Part shown: positions 50,177 to 62,620 of the stretch, piece after piece
How positions within the stretch are numbered: position 1 is the first letter of the stretch
Layout of the letters: the number at the start of each line of letters is the position of its first letter
Source: Trichoderma breve
Lineage: Eukaryota; Ascomycota; Sordariomycetes; Hypocreales; Hypocreaceae
DNA: 64,000 nt
NCBI RefSeq assembly: GCF_028502605.1
Contig: NC_079233.1
Coordinates: 992,001-1,056,000 of the forward strand
Reading direction: 5' to 3'
Notes under the pieces: model-generated
The model's database searches: none
Seen by the model: the letters and a program-made list of their open reading frames with translations, nothing else
What the model was told of the DNA's origin: nothing
Position numbers and translations under genes: made by a program

Positions 50177-50265
50177 GGGTCTGGCCGGGGATTGAACCCG
50201 GGACCTCTCGCAGAACAACTTTGGGTTTTCCCTAAGCGAGAATCATACCACTAGACCACCAGACC
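50177..50265 (-). tRNA. tRNA-Pro (AGG) with a 17-nt intron
   Basis: The minus-strand sequence folds as a tRNA: the acceptor stem GGTCTGG (50265-50259) pairs with CCAGACC (50184-50178) and the discriminator is C at 50177. The D arm GTCTAGTGGTATGAT, anticodon stem CTCGC/GCGAG and T arm CCGGGTTCAATCCCCGG are all present. The anticodon AGG is at 50233-50231. A 17-nt intron (50229-50213) sits one base after the anticodon, the standard position for tRNA-splicing-endonuclease introns. Confidence 0.95.
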
Positions 50266-50798
50266 GATGATGATTTGCTGTTGAAGAGGCCGGCTCGTAA
50301 TTTGCCCATCAAGGCATCGAAATTGTCCATTGTGGGCTGTCTGTGGATCGTGAATTTTAGATTGTGGACTCGGTGGATTCCAGGGTTCGAAGAAGAAAAT
50401 TGTAGCGGAATTTGAAGCGGTATCGGAGGAGACCGGGGTGGAGACCGGAGCACTTGCATCACGGAGAGCTCCGTATTGTGCTCCGTTATGTGGATGAAGC
50501 TGACAAAAAGAGAAGGAGAAGAGAAAAATAAAATTGAAAAGCACGTTGATTAGTAGAGTACTCTCATAGGATAATAATGAATCGAATTGAAATCTAGAAA
50601 CTTGTAAATGGGGCATCAAAGTGGTGTAAATGAGACATAATGTAGCAGTTTGAGTTTGTAATTATTGAGACTCTTTCTACTGTGGGCGAGCCAACCTGTC
50701 AAATTCAACGGTTCGAAGAAAATTATTCTTGGCTGCCAGGATCAATTTCATACTAAGAAAACGCTAAAGTTTGACAAGGTACATGACACATGGTCTGT
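50266..50798. other. Intergenic region between tRNA-Pro and the 213-aa gene
   Basis: About 530 bases. Frames here have no protein character. The part just upstream of the tRNA may include its flanking signals. Confidence 0.4.
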
Positions 50799-51440
50799 CT
50801 AAGACCCAGAAACGGCTTGCATAACCTCCACGACGCTGTTAATAGCTCGCTCCGCCATCGCCTTGGCCTGATACGCCGTCACCACGGCAATCTCAACCAC
50901 CATCTCATCATACGGGACTAGCATCTCAATCTTCTGGTCGCCAAATCCGGCCTTCTTCGTCTTCGTCTTGGCCAGCTTCTTGCCGTTGCTGTCGCACAGC
51001 GTGAGAGTTGAGCCCCCCGTGAGCTGGCTGGCCTTCCACTTCAGCTTGCCCATCGGCGTGCCGGTAACGGAAAAGTCGCCCGATAGCTGGCTCATCTTGA
51101 GCTTCATGGCACAGCCGCGCATGTTTAGCTCGGCTGAAGTCTCCGAGCTGCATGTGATGTGGCCAATGGGACCCATCTGGCCGGTGGGATCGGGAAGGCC
51201 GCGGTAGACGATGAGCATGCCTGGCGACATGGCGTGGGGGGCAATTGAATATAACGGTAGTGTATTCTGTGGAGCGCCGTCATATTGCACAACCAGAAGG
51301 CCGGGATTTGTTGTGGATGTGCTGATACAGAGAGTTGGAGATGTGCTGGTGTAGTCGTAGGTTCCAGTATTGGTTTCGAGATAAGAAGAATTAGCGTCGC
51401 TAGAAGCTTTAGAAAAATGTCGTGAGAAGAAACTCGTCAT
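50799..51440 (-). CDS. Conserved-looking fungal protein, possibly tubby/LURP-one-like fold
   Basis: Intronless 213-aa frame beginning MTSFFSRHFSKASSDANS. After a Ser/Thr-rich start (about 45 residues) it has alternating beta-type strands (PGLLVVQYDG, PGMLIVYRGLPD, GKLKWKASQLTGGSTLTLCD) with a G-K-K-L-A turn, then a closing helix (VVTAYQAKAMAERAINSVVEVM). This strand-rich core with a C-terminal helix resembles the tubby/LURP-one/scramblase barrel, but that is only pattern inference. The function is unknown. There is no signal peptide. Confidence 0.6.
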   Translation of the reverse strand: MTSFFSRHFSKASSDANSSYLETNTGTYDYTSTSPTLCISTSTTNPGLLVVQYDGAPQNTLPLYSIAPHAMSPGMLIVYRGLPDPTGQMGPIGHITCSSETSAELNMRGCAMKLKMSQLSGDFSVTGTPMGKLKWKASQLTGGSTLTLCDSNGKKLAKTKTKKAGFGDQKIEMLVPYDEMVVEIAVVTAYQAKAMAERAINSVVEVMQAVSGS

Positions 51441-52031
51441 TTTGTATGTTTTATTTGATAATCAAGAATTGGTTACATGTAAGTGAAGATGGAGAATGTT
51501 GGCAGTCATCAATGTTGGCAGTGTTGCTTGTTTTGTTTATCCGGGGGCGAAAGACAGAATCAAATCGCCCTCTGGTTATTCGCATATATCATTTATAACC
51601 TTTTTGATCCTCCAAATCGCTTGAGTTACAGCTAAATTATGCCTACTGCGTTCATGGCTGTGTCGTCACTATCCTTCTGTTGAGATCTACACACCACTTC
51701 CCCAAGAGGAAATACCATGCGCTGTGGCCAATCTCCAACAAAGCCGCAGCAAGTTATTCCTGGCAATGTCATCCAATCAATCCTAGAGCAGGGAATAGCC
51801 AGGCCGAATCCTTCGTAACTCAAGTAATCGTGCAGTTTATACGTCATCCCATGCATTGCATCGTCTACATTGGCTTCTATTGGTGCCATGCCTCGCCATA
51901 CATCTGCTCTGTCACAAATCCTTCAATTGGTCCCATTATGGAAAATAGAACCAGTAATTTTACATCGTCATCGTCGTCGTCGTCAAACTCCTCTTTGGTA
52001 GAATCGCGCGCTTGTCCTCCCTCTCAAGGAT
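51441..52031. other. Divergent promoter region
   Basis: About 590 bases between the 213-aa gene (-) and the Zn2Cys6 gene (+). A TCG-rich micro-repeat lies at ~51966-51985. No gene is seen. Confidence 0.45.
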
Positions 52032-53603
52032 ATGGCTGGGACCCCGTCAAGTCGTGGCTGTAATGCTTGCCGAGAGCAAAAGAAGAAGGTTCGTAGCTTG
52101 ACACGGTTTTCAAGACAAGACCAATTACATATCAGTAACTAAACTTTATGTCTTAGTGCGATGCATTGAAACCAGCGTGTTCTCGCTGCGCACGCCTTCA
52201 AATCCCCTGTGTTGGTGCAGGTCAGCGCCGGTTCATGTTCAAGGTCCAAACCGCAGCCAGTAGATCAAGAAGACCAATTACCGGCTCTGGAGATCACAAT
52301 CAGGAAACTGGTGGCTCTTCAGTCATACCTGTCGGTCATCCATCATCTCCTCCCAGTAATGCCATGACTTTAGCAACAGGGGCCTTTGTGTCCGTCCTGG
52401 AGGTTGATGATCCTCGGTACGATGTCACCGGTTGGACCGTCTTTCTAAATGAAATCCCCAGACGCATGGGTACAAGCGAGTTGCTTGATGCATCGGCAAA
52501 AACATTCGCGAGTACCCTCTCCGCGGTACAGTCCAAACGATCGCAGCCTGTAGAAACCCTGTCACAATTCTGTAATGTTTTGCATATTCTCCGGGGATCA
52601 TTAATACAAGACAAGGATCAAATAGTAGACTCGCTGTGTGCCATATACCTGATACTTCTCTATCAAGGATGGCTTTCCGAAACACCAGGTCAAAATGTCA
52701 ATCACATAAACGGCATCATGCACCTTCTAAATAGAGTATCCGACAAGGACTGGCGAGGAGAATTTGAAAGGCAGATTCTAGTAACAATGTGCATGGTCGT
52801 GGTATGGCGTTCGTATATCTGCGGAGGTGGAACAAACTAACCATTTCATCTTACAGATATTTGAGAGCATTGCCAACCCAAGTATAAAACTAAGCCCCTG
52901 GCTCGTTAACCTGAAGAAGACATACTACGGACCCGAGAAGCCCTGGGGAGTCGATGACCACAGAGGGATCGGTACTCAAACAATCACAGTGGAACACATG
53001 GTCAAAATACCAGGCTATTTCCAGGAACCAGAACTTCACTTGCATGACCTAAGAAGCAGCTATCATGTCGCCTTCAGCGAATCTAAGAGCCTATGTGCCT
53101 ATGTTACAGCCACGGCCGAATCAATAACGCCTAAAACTGATATCTCCTCGTTTAGAACATATGTGCGTATCCAAGGTGTGGCATCCGTTCTAGTCTCCAT
53201 CGGACTCCTCCTTGGCACCATCCTGCGAATATTTGAACCAGACAATGAAACTCTCAAGATAGAGTCTGACTTTCTCATCTCGGAAGTTGCGAAAATCGCA
53301 GCAAGAGCAGCGACTTATAGGCCCTTGGGCGCGATACTTATCCCGCTTAGCTTATGCACTGCCTGGGCTGCGGCCGACGATTCAGGAGCAGAAGCAGAAA
53401 TTGAACGCATCGTCAGGGATTATGAAACGGATTTTCCAGATGCAAATTGGTTTGACATTGCGATCTGGCTAAGGGCCAAATTTGAAAGCTTGAAGCAGAG
53501 AATAAAGCAGACGCAGGTGCCTGTGCATCACGAGATACTACTCATTGATGCTGGAAAGGAGCTTTCGGGGAGGAGTTCGACAGCTCCTTGCTGTGTGATG
53601 TAA
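52032..53603 (+). CDS. Zn2Cys6 zinc-cluster regulator ending in a CaaX-like box
   Basis: Exons 52032-52088, 52157-52801 and 52857-53603, giving 482 aa. The first exon is 57 nt and codes MAGTPSSRGCNACREQKKK. The six cysteines C10, C13, C20, C27, C30 and C37 fit a fungal Zn2Cys6 DNA-binding cluster, with the intron inside it. The remainder (about 90-470) is an all-helical regulator domain of the fungal-specific transcription factor type. The C-terminus is STAPCCVM: C479-C480-V481-M482 fits a CaaX prenylation box, which is odd for this class. It is tail-to-tail with the carboxylesterase at 53776-55613 and might regulate it (inference from position only). Confidence 0.85.
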
Positions 53604-53775
53604 ACAGAATTCCTATTACTCATGCAACACTAGATAGATATTACCGCTATATCTTTGAGATATAACGCATCTCGTGGAACTAACTTCTTCGTCCAGACTG
53701 ATAATAACACCAAACATTATAAATCGTTCAATTATCACTGCCCCTCTCTAACCTCACACCTCGTACATCCTTGTC

Positions 53776-55613
53776 TCAAACAAAAAGACCTTTCTGTAAC
53801 CACTCACATCTATGTCCGGCAGTGGAATCTCGTCCAGTAATGATACCTTCTGGAGTCAAGATATTGGCACTCGCATTCTGTCCCTGTTGAGGGAATGGTG
53901 GCAGGCCACGGCCATTCGGATTGCCAGTCTTGATAAAGTTGGTGATATATCCTTGCCATGACGACGCCAGTGACTCTATTACGGGAGCCCCGAAATTATT
54001 TCTCCCGTATCCCTTCCAGATGTACGATTCGTCGTATGCATGGAAAGGGGGGCTGATGTTGAACTGCATGTTGTATGTCTGGTTGGCAAACGCCCTGGCA
54101 AGCCAGTTCGTGTTGCATGCAAATACACTATCGCCCATAAAGTCAATGGTCCGCACTGCACCTTTCCCAGGGTAGAGATCTTTGATGATATAATTGGCCA
54201 TTTCGTCCACGATGCCTGGGTAGAGCTGATGAAGGAGGGATTTGAAGTCATCGTCGCTCTGCACAAAAGGCTGTGAATACTCGCCGCCTTCATATCGTGT
54301 ATGACTGAGTAATAAATCGATATTTTTGTGAAAATTTCCAGAAAGGAGCGATAAGCCTGGTAAAGCAGGCACAAAGTCTCCATCAACCGCAGGTCCGTAG
54401 ACGAAGTTGGTCTCAACGCTGGATGTATGCGCAACGTTTGCCTCCATCAGAGCTCTGGCCGGGAGCTTACGAGCTTCCTCGATCGTGCTTGCATTTAGAA
54501 ACTTCAGAAAATATTGTGTGATATTTTCGGCTTGGAAGTTGGAGGCAATGGGAAAGTATCCAGGAGAGTTGATGAAGGCTCTTGCGAAGGGAGCTGGCCC
54601 CTTCTTACCACCGTATGCCGTGATATGATGAACTGTACTGCCGCCACCAGCCGAAACTGGAGATTATACCAGTTAGTTTGAGGTTGTCTGGATATCCAAT
54701 TAAAGGCTGATACGTACGGCCGCTAAGTGTCACTTTCTTTGGATCTCCTCCAAAGAGATGAATGTATTTCTGCACCCACTGAAGAGCAAGATGTTGGTCG
54801 TGGAGGCCGGCATTTGCAGTGCCATTTGCGGCCTCAAGAGACGGCCCAGCAAGCCATCCAAAGGCTCCAAGCCGATAGTTCAAAGATACATAGATGAAGC
54901 CATCTGAGCCATCGCTTCGGCTTGCATTGATGAGACCAGCTGGGTCAGTAGCATCAACGACGTCATTTTTGTATCCGAAGATGTAGCCGCCTCCATGCAT
55001 CCTATCCAAGATGTCAGTATAATGGCCTAAAACGCTCTTTTGCTTTTAGTGAGACAAACCAGACTAATACAGGGGCCTTTTTTGCCTTTGAGTTTCGGCG
55101 CTCAAAAACAGCACGAGAAACAACGACGTCGAGAAACAGACAATCTTCTGTCTGGGGGAGCTCCAAAACAGTCTGTGCATTCTTCTTCGTGGTCAACTCT
55201 TGCGCTGCGTGCTCTTCTGTGTAATTGTAATCAGACAGGTTTCCATTTATAAACGCATGACCGAAATCCGCATTCGCGCTGCCCCAGCCCGGCGACCCCT
55301 GAGGGCACATGATTATTGATCCATTGCCCTTTTGCACCACATGATTTCGGCCTGTTGGTGGCTTTGGAGCAGAGAAGCGCAGGTCACCGACAGGAGGTTG
55401 GGCATAACGAATATTGCTAAAGGTGTAGAGATCGGTTGTTTCCTATGAAGTGTTAGTAGGGTTGCGTTTCTGTTGTAGAAAGAGATGAGAGGGCCGTACG
55501 TTGTATTTGAGTGCCTCATGGATCTCGTATCCCAAGTCCACTTGAGGAAGACATTCGCCTTTTACAAGGGATAGCTGGGACACAAGTATCCCTAGGATGA
55601 GAGAGGCTTTCAT
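53776..55613 (-). CDS. Secreted carboxylesterase (type B esterase/lipase)
   Basis: Model: exons 55613-55500, 55442-55060, 55001-54718 and 54656-53776, giving 553 aa. The N-terminus [20 protein letters not shown] is a clear signal peptide. Hallmarks: a QPPVGDLRF segment near 55, [10 protein letters not shown], oxyanion motif [23 protein letters not shown], nucleophile S262 in GLSAGGG, and a late histidine in [10 protein letters not shown]. The acid is probably in the RYEGGEYS segment. Several NxS/T sites occur, as expected for a secreted glycoprotein. It is likely an extracellular esterase or lipase of unknown substrate. One intron lies in the GLS nucleophile elbow. Confidence 0.9.
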
Positions 55614-57087
55614 ATCAGCGAGTTCTCAGCTGTGTAACTCAAGAATTCATTGATGAGATGAGAATATGAAAAGAGACAATGTTTGTTCTGTGTAGTTGCT
55701 TGATGTAGTTCTATTTCCAGTCTTTGACCGGAGTTGCCAGTGCCTTATATACAAGTCATTGAGGCCTCTTTCTCAATGAGGCCGAATGATGATATCTCTT
55801 GTACAAACTAGATCTGCAACCTTTCATCCTTCATCCAGCATAACCACCCGCCAACGCATAGCCTATCTGCTTTTACGTAGGCCGAGCTTTCAGACAAATT
55901 ATCTCTCTACTTTAACAAACGATGGCATGGCTTAGACGTTGGAAAGCCTTGAGAAGGATCAGTATACAGCATTATACAGGGATGTATGTGCACTCCACAT
56001 GTATCATGATGCATTCTCCAGGAGATTAAAGTTTAACTCATAGGGTTTCATATAAAGTTGACGTCAAGATTGCACAGACCGCAACTTTATTGGACAAGGG
56101 AACTAATTATAGGTGAAGAATGGCGAGTGCCGAGTGTCGATCAGTACGAATTAGGAGAAACCGTGCGCTGTGTGGGAGCAGCCGGTTTAGAGGTGGCCAT
56201 GAATCCTTCAGGAACGTGCGCATGGTTCTAGACTGGGCGGATTTGATAGATAGATGGAGCTCATTGTTTTGAGAGGGGGAGAAAGCTACAGGAGCATGGA
56301 TGTAGACGCATTGTTACAGTGACGCCGAACAATCGGCGACTTGTATAAACACAATTGACAGTTGTGAATCAAGAGATGGTGTTTGCTGTAGGGTGAGGCA
56401 TCTTGAAGTCTCAATCAAGCAAGGATGACTCAATTCAAGATATACAGACAGGAAGAATGCTGTGTACTCTGACTTTTGTCTACTAAGTTTCTCATCGTCT
56501 TTTAATAGACACGATCTCTATAAAAGTAGAATAAGCTCTATTGAACGAATTGAGTTTTGTCTTTTAGCCACACGCCATCAGTAAGTGACAGACAAGCTGG
56601 ACCCTTCTTGACGACCTCCGCTTAAATCCCGGCAAATCACGGCGATGCTACGTCACAGTCACAGCGCAAACAAAACAGCGAGCGCGGCATCGGCAAAAGT
56701 AAGCTTCCGTGTCTCGGTCTGTGATTGGCCCTGGCCGTGCTGGCTGCAGAAGCTCCGGGAAAAAAAAGTGGGCAGAGCCAAAGCAGCCTTGTCCAGTCTC
56801 GCTGCTGTTCTGCCGCTCTCCTCGTCGTGGGCCAATTTGCTCCTCCAGCCTATTATCCATACATTTTGTGCATGACACGAAGCCCTGGGGTCTTCTGGAA
56901 GAGGCCCTGCAGGACCCTATGAAGCCGCCTTCAGTGTGCTAAACGACTCCATCACAGACTCGCTGCCGACTCGGTTTTGATCTTCTCTGCTCTCCAGCCC
57001 TCGTGTCTGTCGACCTGCTCAGCGCTCCTCTCTGCCCTCGTTCGATCGGTCGGCTGGCCTCGGGATCTGGATCTGGATCTGCCCATC
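55614..57087. other. 1.5 kb region ahead of RXT2
   Basis: It holds the carboxylesterase promoter and leader and the RXT2 promoter. No gene is seen. A GGATCT-type micro-repeat (3 copies) ends just before the RXT2 ATG, at ~57062-57080. Confidence 0.45.
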
Positions 57088-58719
57088 ATGGCGTCGCAGC
57101 AGGTGCTCTTTGCCGAGACCATCGCCGGCATGAAGAAGGCCTTTAAGAGAAGGGCCTATGGTGAGCTCTCCAAACATGAACACTCGCTGCGCAGCCGAAT
57201 CACGCTAACCCGCTGGCGTCGACAGAGTCTGACTCCGACTCGGAGATCGAAAGCTTCACGAATCGAGGCAACAAACTCAAGAAGAGGGCGCGTTTCGCAC
57301 ACAAGGGACAATTGATGCCGTCGGCAGGACCTGGAGCCTACAAGGAGGTACGGCCGACCGTCACTACACACAGACACAGCCCCGTGAGGCGCGATTCCTG
57401 ACTTTGCTGACCTGACGCAGACTGTCGAATACGCTGGTGTACGAAGGTCCATTATCCATCGCAACCCTCCCTTAGTCGACGAGGACGGCTACGAATTCGA
57501 TAGCGACGACGATGAATCCCGCGTCGAGGAGGCCATACTGTCAGCTGCAGAGCTGAATCCATATGCAAACATCCGCCTGGAACGTACGTTTGCCGTGCAA
57601 CCCGCCTGGGCAGGGCTCGCGCTGACTTTGACAGACATCCTCGCGCCCCTCACTGCTTCAACCGACCTCCCAACCCATCCCGTTCTCTCCAAGCCCTTCA
57701 CCTCCAATACCCTCACAGAGCTAGTCAAGCAGAGTTCTGGCATAATGCAAAAGGAAAATCGATCGCTGTGGCAGGTTCGACATTTATGGACCTCACTCTG
57801 TGGCGATTCCACTTGGGTGCCGTGTTCAACCATGGTCGGCACCAACGACATCGAATTTTATACTCAAAATAATGAGGCTCACCAGCCTCAAGATCCCTCC
57901 AAGGCGGGCGATACTACATCTTCACCGTCCAAGGTGAATGGCGAGAAGAAGCCTGATGGGTCCGCGACTCATGCTGCCAGTACCAATGAACCGGGAAACC
58001 AGGGCGAGCAGGGTACCGCTGCTCCAGCAGATGCCGATGTGCCCATGGGTGATGCTGAATCACCCGGGAAGAGGAAAACACCCCCCAAGGAGCCTGAGGC
58101 AATGGAGACAGACGACGGCTCTTCCAAAGAGCAGCCTAATGAAGCTGAGGACGCGAAAAAAGAGAACGGCAAAAGCATACTGAATGGCGGCTCAGGGAGA
58201 AATACAAACGGCAGAGAACCATCGGCCGAAAATACAAGTCAAGGTCGCAAAAGGGGGAGCCGTCTACCCAGCGAGGACGTCCAAATGCAGGATAGTGTTG
58301 AAACAACAAACAAGGCTTCCCAAGAGAACTCAGAAGCCAAGAAGGACGCGGAGGCTTCATACATCCACCCAATGTTCTTACCGCCTACAAATGCCTCTCT
58401 TGATAGAAACCTTGGGTTACCAGACAACGAGGCCGAAGACATCAGGCGTCTCCTAGCCTTGTATGTGCAAAAGCAGGAAGAGGTCTGTCGAGGGGCAGCG
58501 AGACTGCATCTGGGCCTTTTGAGAGCACAGAGGCTCCGCAAAGATGTACTGGACTGGTCAAAAGCAGAGGCACACTGCGGGCCGAATCGAGACATGTCAG
58601 ATGGTGAAGACTGGTACGACAAGGAAGAATGGGGCCTGACAGAGGACCTCAAGAAGGGCCAGGACGAAGAAGAGGAAGATACTGCAACGGCAGGAAAGAA
58701 GACTCGAAATAGGCGGTAA
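57088..58719 (+). CDS. RXT2: RXT2-like subunit of the Rpd3L histone deacetylase complex
   Basis: Exons 57088-57160, 57226-57347, 57421-57583 and 57635-58719, giving 480 aa. The RXT2 N-terminal domain is recognisable: GNKLKKRARF, RRSIIHRNPPLVDEDGYEFD, EAILSAAELNPYANIRLE then HILAPLTASTDLP, HPVLSKPFTS and WQVRHLWTSLCGD.WVPCS. In yeast, Rxt2 belongs to the large Rpd3 complex that represses transcription. A long central region (about 205-340) is charged and disordered, and the C-terminal helices include ASIHPMFLPPTN-like YIHPMFLPPTNAS. Mild uncertainty concerns only the exact splice of the small exons. Confidence 0.87.
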
Positions 58720-59437
58720 ACATGTCACTATGGGCGGCGTTTTAAGGCGTTGTGAGGGAGGGAGGATATTTCAAACCAGCCACGACTCGTGGATGAGCTG
58801 ATGATGACGATTTCTGTATTGTGAGGGACGTGAATGGATTTATAGATACCAAATGCCGACCAGTGTCGGCAGGACATAGGACATAGGCTTTTGTCCCCTT
58901 GGCGATGCCGTGAGGATTCAAATTCCGTGGGCATCGGAGGGGGATTCTTTGGACACGCGAGCTGTTGCTACCTCATACATGGGCTGTGTATTTTTAGGAT
59001 TAGCGGTTACATTTCCCCTGGTTATTTTACCAGCTAGTGCTAGTTTTCATCCTCTTCTATAGGTTTCTCTCTTTGTTTTTTTCTCATGCCCTGTCATTTT
59101 CCAGGCTGGCAGAGGCGGCTTAATGGAATTGGAATTGGTAAATTTGCTTGTGACAGACGCCAATTTTGTTGAGGGCCCCATCCAAGTGACCAATCCCCGC
59201 ACCCGGAAGGAGCTGGAGCTGCATGTACTCTTCGTTAGCAGGTACCTTCAATGACGCTATGCCCTGGACTCTGAGTTGATTCAAATTCCCGACCTGGTAC
59301 AAACAGCCACGTTTCTACTCTCGCTTGTGATTGTGTGCATTCTATCGCTTCTCTTACTCTCACTTCTGAAATCCCATCTGGCTTGTTTACTTGCTTCCTC
59401 CCAGTCCGCCAAATTGCCCAGACACACGTAGCCCGCA
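58720..59437. other. Intergenic region between RXT2 and OPI3
   Basis: About 720 bases holding the RXT2 3' end and the OPI3 promoter. No gene is seen. Confidence 0.45.
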
Positions 59438-60301
59438 ATGGCGTCATCATTCAACGTTGCCGACCTGGCCGATTATATCGATCTGGACAAGCAGAGCCTA
59501 TTGAGTAAGCGACGCGAGCTGCCCTGGTAGACGAGGAGAGAGGCAGATGTCTAATCAGTAGGAATACAGTCTCGGCAGGGTCAATCATCTTCAACCCGCT
59601 GTTCTGGAAGTAAGTAAGAATCCATTCAATTCAGTGGAACGTCCTGTCCGGGTCTGTGATACCGTATGGCTTGCTCACATATTCGTCTTCCTGCAGCATC
59701 GTCGCTCGTCAAGGTTCGAAATCATGCCCCGATTGATCTCTCGATTGGCAGGTCGCAAAACAGCTGACAATCAAGCCATTCTGCAGAATACCACAATAAG
59801 GTCCTGACAAGGCTGTTCGGGGGCAGACCCTACCCGGCCTGCTATGCTCTTGCCGCGACCATCTTCTCGCTGGGCCTCCTCCGCGATTGGCTGTACAAGA
59901 CGGCCCTGTCCGAGCAGCCCTCGCACCCGCTCCTGGAGACGCTGTACTCGCAAGCTGCCGGATACACCCTGTTCATCATCGGCAACATCCTTGTCGTCTC
60001 GTCGACGTGGCGCCTGGGCATCACGGGCACCTTCTTGGGCGACTACTTTGGTATCCTGATGGACGAGATGGTGACGGGCTTCCCCTTCAACGTGACATCG
60101 GCCCCGATGTACTGGGGCTCGACGATGAACTTTCTGGGAACCGCCCTCGTCTTTGGCAAGCCTGCTGGTATTGCGCTGACCGTCGGCGTGCTCGTCGTGT
60201 ACATCATCGCTCTCCGATTCGAGGACCCGTTCACTGCTGGGATTTACGCCAAACGTGAGCGCGAGCGTGAGGCGGCCAAATCTGGCAAGAAGCAGAAATA
60301 G
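59438..60301 (+). CDS. OPI3: Phospholipid N-methyltransferase OPI3 (PEMT family)
   Basis: Exons 59438-59504, 59570-59609 (40 nt), 59698-59714 (17 nt) and 59787-60301, giving 212 aa. The joined frame reads IIFNPLFWNIVARQEYHNKV and on into TRLFGGRPYPACYALA, matching the PEMT/OPI3 family; further on GTFLGDYFGILMDEMVTGFP and TSAPMYWGSTMNFLGTALVF are the conserved SAM/phospholipid-binding core. It methylates monomethyl- and dimethyl-PE to phosphatidylcholine in the ER membrane. The C-terminus GKKQK gives a KKXX-type ER retrieval signal. The two micro-exons are required to keep the core motif in frame. Confidence 0.92.
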
Positions 60302-62620
60302 AGAAGAAAAAAATGGCCCTCGGGTCTACATTTGACTGCCGATATTGCGTGGCACGCCATTTAGATGTACGAATATTGCTGTGATGGAGAGAGGGGCTGG
60401 GAGGCTCCATGGGCAAGGATAGAGAGGGCGAGTTGAACACCTAGCATGGCGTTTTGTGCTACTACCAGGAATGACTGTAAAACAAAGAAAAAAGGTCTTT
60501 CAACAGACTCGGATGCGGTTTGTTGGAAGGAGGATTATTGAGTAAAGCATGGTTGGGAATTCCACATATACCACTAGATAGGGTTGAATAGGACGAGATT
60601 TAAGAGAAGAATCATATTCCGCTTTCTTTGCGTACGTTTAGATGTCGTGTTATTTTACGTTACATCTTATTGGCCTTGTCGTGAGCTTCGATATCGAGAC
60701 CGGCACGACGGATCCAGAGTCGTATTCCGATTGAATGCCGGCATAAGACCGATGCCATTGCGCGGCTCATGGGTTTTTGCACTGCCCCCCGGCGCAAAGA
60801 GTGCTTGCAGCTACTCCGTAGTCAATGAGTGATTAATGAATCTGACACGATGCTCCCGAACCATGGGGTAGTAGCAATTGCTCTACGAGCTTTTTCTGCT
60901 TCAAGATGCGCGCAAGCTCTCCTATGATGTCAAGATCACCAACGCCTCTCGGCCTAAAGAGAATCCAATCGGCCAGACGCGGGGGAACTGCATCTGGGGA
61001 AGAAAACTAAGTCCAACGATCTAACAGAAAACGTAAGAAAAAACCAGCCCCCAACGCATGTGACCGCTCCCCGTTCGTAAAAATACAAGAGAAATAAGAG
61101 GCGGCGCAGAGACTAGAGAACCCGGATGGGAGCGGCAGCCGGCTAGCCGAAATGCTACTTCGTCTCCTCAGCCTTGAACATCTCCACTTAGGCAGAGAGA
61201 GTTTTGACTCAATGAAGGGTGCCAGAAAAAGGTTCCGGGGAAACCCGGTCGGAGAGGGTCCCCGACGGTGAGGAAGATGAAGAAGCATGTATGTGATGTG
61301 ATGTGTGCATTACGGAGGTATGTTACATGTATTCGTATGTATGTGCTCCGTTGGCGGCACTGAGATCCCGGATTAGTTGCAGGGTCTACATGCAAATCGT
61401 CGTTGCAACAAGGTCGAGCTTCTCAGCGAGTCAGTCGTAAATACCGAGGCCGCTGCTCCGTGCTGACGAGAATCTTCTTTCGAATTCGTCCTCCTTTTTC
61501 ACGATAATCGGCACCCGATCACTCTTTATCGCGGCTACAACCACTAACAAGCAAAGCCATCTGCAAGTCATCTGCGTCGGAACAGCGTCTCTTTGGCCAG
61601 ACAGTGATCAAAAGACTCCAGCTTCCGGCTGTTTGCTTGTCTTCTAGCCGCGTGATTCACAAGAGTTTTTTTTACCCCTTGCATTAAATCCTCTTTACGA
61701 AAACCTAGACCGTTCCATCTCCCCCCGGCTCACATCGCCGAGGCGGAGCATACCGGCCGGGACTCTATCTCGACGACAATTCTCATCCGCATCTGCATCT
61801 GCATCTCTCATTGGGAGCAACATTCGGGCAGCAACCATCGTGTAATTTTCTTCCTTACATCTTGCGAGTGGAAGGGCGAGTAACAAGTCAGCCCTTTTGT
61901 CGGCACATGTCGAGCTTTGCACGCCAGTGAGACCGGAGCCAAGTCTTTCCGGGCAGATTCGGGCTTGTTGACCCGATGCCGTAAGAGATTCGAATACTTT
62001 GCGCTTCTATTTCTGTGTTAGTCCAAGCTCTTCTTTCAGGAGGCGAAACCCAAAAGAACCATTAATTAGCCTCTTCTCTTCCCACCCAAACATAAACAAC
62101 AGAGCAGAGCAGAAAAAGAAAGAAAAAAAGAAAGAAAAAAAGAAAGACAATAAAAAGTCAAGACAAGACAAGCAAGCTTGAGACAAAATTCCTGCCGGAA
62201 ACGCCACTCATCCAAACCAGCGCAAGCAAGTCTCCACTTTCTTTTTTCAGCGTCCGTGGTGCGTGGCTGTGGCCTCATAGAACCAAAATCGCTTCCGTCT
62301 TTTTTTGTTTCTGGCTTCTTTGCATGCATGCCACGACTGTTTCTGCATCGCGCGATTCTCTGATTGGCAGGGGTGACGGATTGATGGACGGGGGACCAAA
62401 CCGAGGTGCTTGCATGCTTCTGCTTTGACGAGAATCAAATTGAGAGAAGAACGACGACAAAACTGGTGTATTCATTTCATCCAGAACTGGCCATTTCTTG
62501 AACAGGGATCCTACTTGGCTTTCATAGGTGGACGGTAACAGCAGCGCAAAAAGGGGGGGAATAAAGGCGACCAACCAGGAAACAGCTTGGAGCGAATTGA
62601 TCTTTGAACGAAGGGCAAAT
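60302..62620. other. 2.3 kb region ahead of the Nramp gene
   Basis: Mostly the OPI3 3' end and the Nramp promoter and leader. Two purine-rich or A-rich tracts occur (about 62111-62155), and a GCATCT micro-repeat lies near 61790-61807. No supported gene is present. Confidence 0.45.
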
